DNA of 8,870 nt. Source: Chloroflexota bacterium (GTDB lineage: Bacteria; Chloroflexota; Limnocylindria; QHBO01). Location: the NCBI GenBank assembly GCA_023250255.1, contig JAHFBB010000023.1, forward strand, positions 1-8,870. The letters are read 5' to 3'. This document shows positions 6,766 to 8,870 of the stretch, one piece after another (position 1 is the stretch's first letter; every line of letters starts with the position of its first letter). The notes beneath the pieces are model-generated. The model was not told where the DNA came from and did no database searches. It saw nothing but the letters and a program-made list of their open reading frames with translations. The translations under genes and the position numbers were made by a program.

Positions 6766-7522
6766 CCCTTCCCTCCGATGTGCCGACATTGGGAATTGGT
6801 TGCTCGGTCGCGAACGGAGCCGCAAAGACGCCGGCCTCATGCAGTGACTCAATGGTTCCTGCGTCACGCCAATCGCCGTCAAAGACCGTGTAACTCAACT
6901 CGCCGCGGCGGAGGTAGTAGTTCAGCAGGTCGGTCACCTCGAATTCGCCGCGGGCGGACGGACGCAACGTTCCAATGACGTCAAAGACCGAATGGCGGAA
7001 GAGGTAGACGCCAATCGGAATCAGGTTGCTCTTCGGTTGAGCCGGCTTCTCCTCGAACCCGATCAGTTTCCCGTCGGCGTCGAACTCGGCGACGCCGAAG
7101 CGCTGCGGGTCGGGAACCTCTTTGAGGACCGAGCCCGCCTGCGCATTACCCTGTTCGAACTCGCTGGCAAATCCGGCCACTGATCCGTGAAGGATGTTGT
7201 CGCCGAGAACGATGGCGATGGGGTCCTGGCCAGCGAATTCGCGTGCCAGGCCGATGGCGTGCGCGATGCCCATGGCGCCGCGCTGGTATCGATAGGTGAG
7301 GTTCAGCCCGAATTCCGAGCCGTCGTGCAGCAGTTCCAGGATGTCCCCGACCGAGCGGCCGCCGACGACGATCAGGACTTCCCGGCAGCCCATTGCCCGG
7401 AGCGTCTCCAACGGGTGGAAGATCATCGGTCGGTCATACACCGGCAACAGGTGCTTGTTGGTCACCAGGGACAGCGGGAAGAGCCGGCTTCCGTTTCCTC
7501 CCGCCAAGATCACGCCCTTCAA
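6758..7522 (-). CDS. rmlA: Glucose-1-phosphate thymidylyltransferase, short form, TTG start
   Basis: A 254-residue nucleotidyltransferase that joins dTTP and glucose-1-phosphate to give dTDP-glucose, the first step of dTDP-L-rhamnose synthesis. It begins with the catalytic loop KGVILAGGNGSRLFPLS (2-18) and NKHLLPVYDRPMI (22-34), with Lys23 as the conserved lysine. VLGDNIL (105-111) carries the metal-binding Asp108. FEEKP (156-160) contacts the sugar, and GDWRDAGT (216-223) carries the second metal Asp220. At 254 residues it is shorter than classical RmlA (about 290) and resembles the short class lacking the C-terminal extension. The frame is open far upstream inside the flippase gene, but the true start is a TTG at 7522. 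It overlaps the flippase stop as TTGA and has a perfect GGAGG seven bases upstream (7530-7534). That start gives exactly the family N-terminus. Its end overlaps rmlB by 8 bases. Feedback by dTDP-rhamnose is known for the family but not visible here. Confidence 0.94.
   Translation of the reverse strand: MKGVILAGGNGSRLFPLSLVTNKHLLPVYDRPMIFHPLETLRAMGCREVLIVVGGRSVGDILELLHDGSEFGLNLTYRYQRGAMGIAHAIGLAREFAGQDPIAIVLGDNILHGSVAGFASEFEQGNAQAGSVLKEVPDPQRFGVAEFDADGKLIGFEEKPAQPKSNLIPIGVYLFRHSVFDVIGTLRPSARGEFEVTDLLNYYLRRGELSYTVFDGDWRDAGTIESLHEAGVFAAPFATEQPIPNVGTSEGRDE
6772..6776 (-). promoter_or_regulatory. Ribosome binding site of rmlB
   Basis: GGAGG on the minus strand within the 3' end of rmlA, six bases before the ATG at 6765. 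A second purine run (GAAGGG) fills the spacer. It supports the short 345-residue RmlB over the longer reading from 6882. Confidence 0.85.
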
Positions 7523-8826
7523 CCCGGGTCCTCCATCGAATAGGTACCAGCCATGTTCGCCTGCGAGCGGGCCTGGGCTTGGCGACCAGCGGCGCGCAGC
7601 AGCAGAGCGCCGTAGCTCAGGTACCCCAGGGCAGCGCCAACGGCGACTCCCACAGTGCCAGCGGCGAGCGAGCCTAGCAGGATCAGGCCGGCAGCGATAA
7701 CCACGCTGGCCGCCTGAACCCGGAGATAGGTCCATTGAGCCCCAATCACGTTCAGGAAATTGCCATATCCGGTGAAGGCCGAGAGGAGGATCAGGCCGCC
7801 GAGCAGGATCGCTATCGGCAGGAAAGCCTCGCGGTATTCCGGCAACCACCGGGGGAGCACGAACCAGGCGCCGACCAGGATCAACACCGCCAGCGGCGCG
7901 CACGTCGCCAGTGCCAACCATCCCTGACGACGACTCATCTGATAGACGGACCGAACCTCGCCGTACTGTCCATAGGTCAGGGCCATGCGCGGGTAGGTCT
8001 GCATCGAGACCGTGGAGATGACGACCAGCATCGACGCCGCCGTCAGGCTCGCGAGGAGGTACGGTGCGGCGGCGCCCGTGCCCAAAACAACCGTCGCGAT
8101 CAGGCGATCCTCGGTCAAGAGGAGGCTGAACAGCACGCCCGCGACGAGGATCGGGAGGCCGATGGCCGCCAGACCTCGGCTGGCCGGCCACGAGAATCCG
8201 CCAAGGAGCGGACGTCGGATCAGGATGCCGGCAGCCACGGCAATCGCCAGTGAACCTCCGTAGGCGGCGGCGAGAGCGACATATGAGGTTGTGCCCGCCA
8301 GGAACAGCAACCCGGCGACGGCAAGTGTCAGGGTCGCCATCCCGAACTGCTGATAACTCGCCGGATTGAATTGCAGTCGAGCCCTCAGAGCCGATTGCTG
8401 CACCTGGAAGACGAGGGACATGACCAACACCAGAACCGTTGCTCCGGCTGTCGGCTCGTCGACACCGATGGCCACCGCCACCGCCCCACCGAGCGCGATG
8501 AGGACGATGGCGTAGCCGACCATTCCCCACGTCGCGACCTCGACTTGGGCCGCGCCCGCCCCATCGCGTGCCCCGATCAGGTACGGCACCTGTCGGCTCA
8601 TGCCGTTCATCACGCCGAGCAGGAGTACCGGAGTGAATACGGTCGCGGTCAGCAGCAGAGCCCACCCCGGGAAGTCACCGGCTGACAGCGCCCGGGCAGC
8701 AGCCAAGGTCAGGATGAACCTGCCCAACTGCATGGAGCCGGTGGAGCCGGTGAACAGGGCAAATTCCCAGAATCGGCTTCGGGTCAACTCGCGGAGGTCG
8801 CTGAACCCGCGGAATCGAGTACTCAA
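7519..8826 (-). CDS. Wzx-type polysaccharide flippase (MVF/oligosaccharide exporter superfamily)
   Basis: A 435-residue integral membrane protein with roughly 12 hydrophobic segments, the normal size for Wzx/RfbX exporters. Clear examples lie at about 55-73, 100-122, 127-142, 163-180, 183-203, 219-238, 305-324, 335-352 and 370-412. Such proteins flip undecaprenyl-linked repeat units from the cytosolic to the outer face of the membrane. The N-terminus (FWEFALFTGSTGSMQLGRFI, 19-38, then AARALSAGDFPGWALL) is the typical first helix and loop of the superfamily. Loops are Arg-rich on the predicted inside, as in SALRARLQ and QMSRRQGW. The start is assigned to a TTG at 8826 without a good ribosome binding site. 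The frame stays open to the window edge, so a start further upstream cannot be excluded. Its stop overlaps the rmlA TTG start. It is the first visible gene of the minus-strand rhamnose-glycan operon. The transported glycan is unknown. No residue-level signature defines Wzx, so the call rests on topology, size and context. Confidence 0.85.
   Translation of the reverse strand: MSTRFRGFSDLRELTRSRFWEFALFTGSTGSMQLGRFILTLAAARALSAGDFPGWALLLTATVFTPVLLLGVMNGMSRQVPYLIGARDGAGAAQVEVATWGMVGYAIVLIALGGAVAVAIGVDEPTAGATVLVLVMSLVFQVQQSALRARLQFNPASYQQFGMATLTLAVAGLLFLAGTTSYVALAAAYGGSLAIAVAAGILIRRPLLGGFSWPASRGLAAIGLPILVAGVLFSLLLTEDRLIATVVLGTGAAAPYLLASLTAASMLVVISTVSMQTYPRMALTYGQYGEVRSVYQMSRRQGWLALATCAPLAVLILVGAWFVLPRWLPEYREAFLPIAILLGGLILLSAFTGYGNFLNVIGAQWTYLRVQAASVVIAAGLILLGSLAAGTVGVAVGAALGYLSYGALLLRAAGRQAQARSQANMAGTYSMEDPG
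7530..7534 (-). promoter_or_regulatory. Ribosome binding site deciding the rmlA TTG start
   Basis: A perfect GGAGG on the minus strand inside the end of the flippase gene, seven bases before the TTG at 7522. Together with the TTGA overlap it fixes an otherwise easily missed start codon. Without it the frame would be read as a much longer protein running into the flippase. Confidence 0.85.
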
Positions 8827-8870
8827 TCGTTCACTAGTATGCGTCGCCTGCCCTGTAGTGAAACCTGCCC
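8827..8870. other. Window edge upstream of the flippase: no gene assignable
   Basis: The last 44 bases contain no complete gene. On the minus strand one frame (ending ...RRRILVND) runs from the edge to a TGA at 8823-8825. It would overlap the flippase TTG as TTGA, the same pattern as the flippase/rmlA junction. Another frame (ending ...RAGDAY) stops with TAG at 8834-8836. The flippase frame is open as well. Too little sequence is present to choose, so the operon may or may not extend upstream. Confidence 0.4.

Noticed and set aside
6364..6978. 204-residue plus-strand frame antisense to rmlB and rmlA
   Set aside because: It crosses the junction of two well-supported genes on the other strand and shows no domain-like sequence.
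7523..8665. Very long minus-strand open frame upstream of rmlA, apparently a 635-residue fusion protein
   Set aside because: The upstream part is Arg/Gly/Pro-rich with no family features and is a shifted-frame reading of the flippase gene. The TTG at 7522 with GGAGG gives the normal RmlA N-terminus.
8834..8863. Possible promoter-like pair (TTTCAC and CATACT) upstream of the flippase on the minus strand
   Set aside because: The match to the -35 and -10 consensus is weak and the start codon would be nearly leaderless. The region could equally be the end of an upstream gene.
1..8870. Search for CRISPR arrays, tRNAs, insertion sequences, phage or defence genes
   Set aside because: Nearly every base belongs to one of nine polysaccharide-related genes. 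I saw no direct-repeat arrays, terminal inverted repeats, transposase motifs or tRNA-like folds.

Overview
The window is a tightly packed, high-GC, protein-coding stretch from a bacterial surface-polysaccharide (exopolysaccharide, O-antigen or cell-wall glycan) locus. I count nine protein genes, one of them cut by the left edge. There are no RNA genes, mobile elements, CRISPR arrays or long intergenic regions. The high GC, frequent GTG and TTG starts, strong GGAGG ribosome binding sites and protein style suggest a high-GC lineage such as Chloroflexota or Actinomycetota. This is inferred from style alone; no phylogenetic marker is present.

Left arm, plus strand (1-1898): the C-terminal 245 residues of a polysaccharide pyruvyl transferase (CsaB/WcaK type) are followed, with an ATGA start-stop overlap, by a GT4-like glycosyltransferase with an unusual donor-site motif.

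Right arm, minus strand (8826 down to 1817): seven genes read in the order Wzx-type flippase, rmlA, rmlB, rmlD, DUF1972 rhamnosyltransferase-like glycosyltransferase, rmlC, then a Wzy/O-antigen-ligase-like membrane protein. Every junction is a start-stop overlap of 1 to 8 bases (1 to 7 in some readings), so this is almost certainly one translationally coupled operon. The two arms converge and their last genes overlap antisense by 82 bp.

Working together: RmlA, RmlB, RmlC and RmlD would turn glucose-1-phosphate and dTTP into dTDP-L-rhamnose. The DUF1972 enzyme and the plus-strand GT4 enzyme would build a rhamnose-containing lipid-linked repeat unit. The pyruvyl transferase could add a pyruvate ketal. 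The flippase would export the unit, and the Wzy/WaaL-like protein would polymerise it or transfer it to an acceptor.

I found no convincing evidence of a wholly new system. The points most worth checking are the convergent antisense overlap, the non-canonical motifs in the GT4 enzyme and in RmlD, and the very regular start-stop coupling with alternative start codons.
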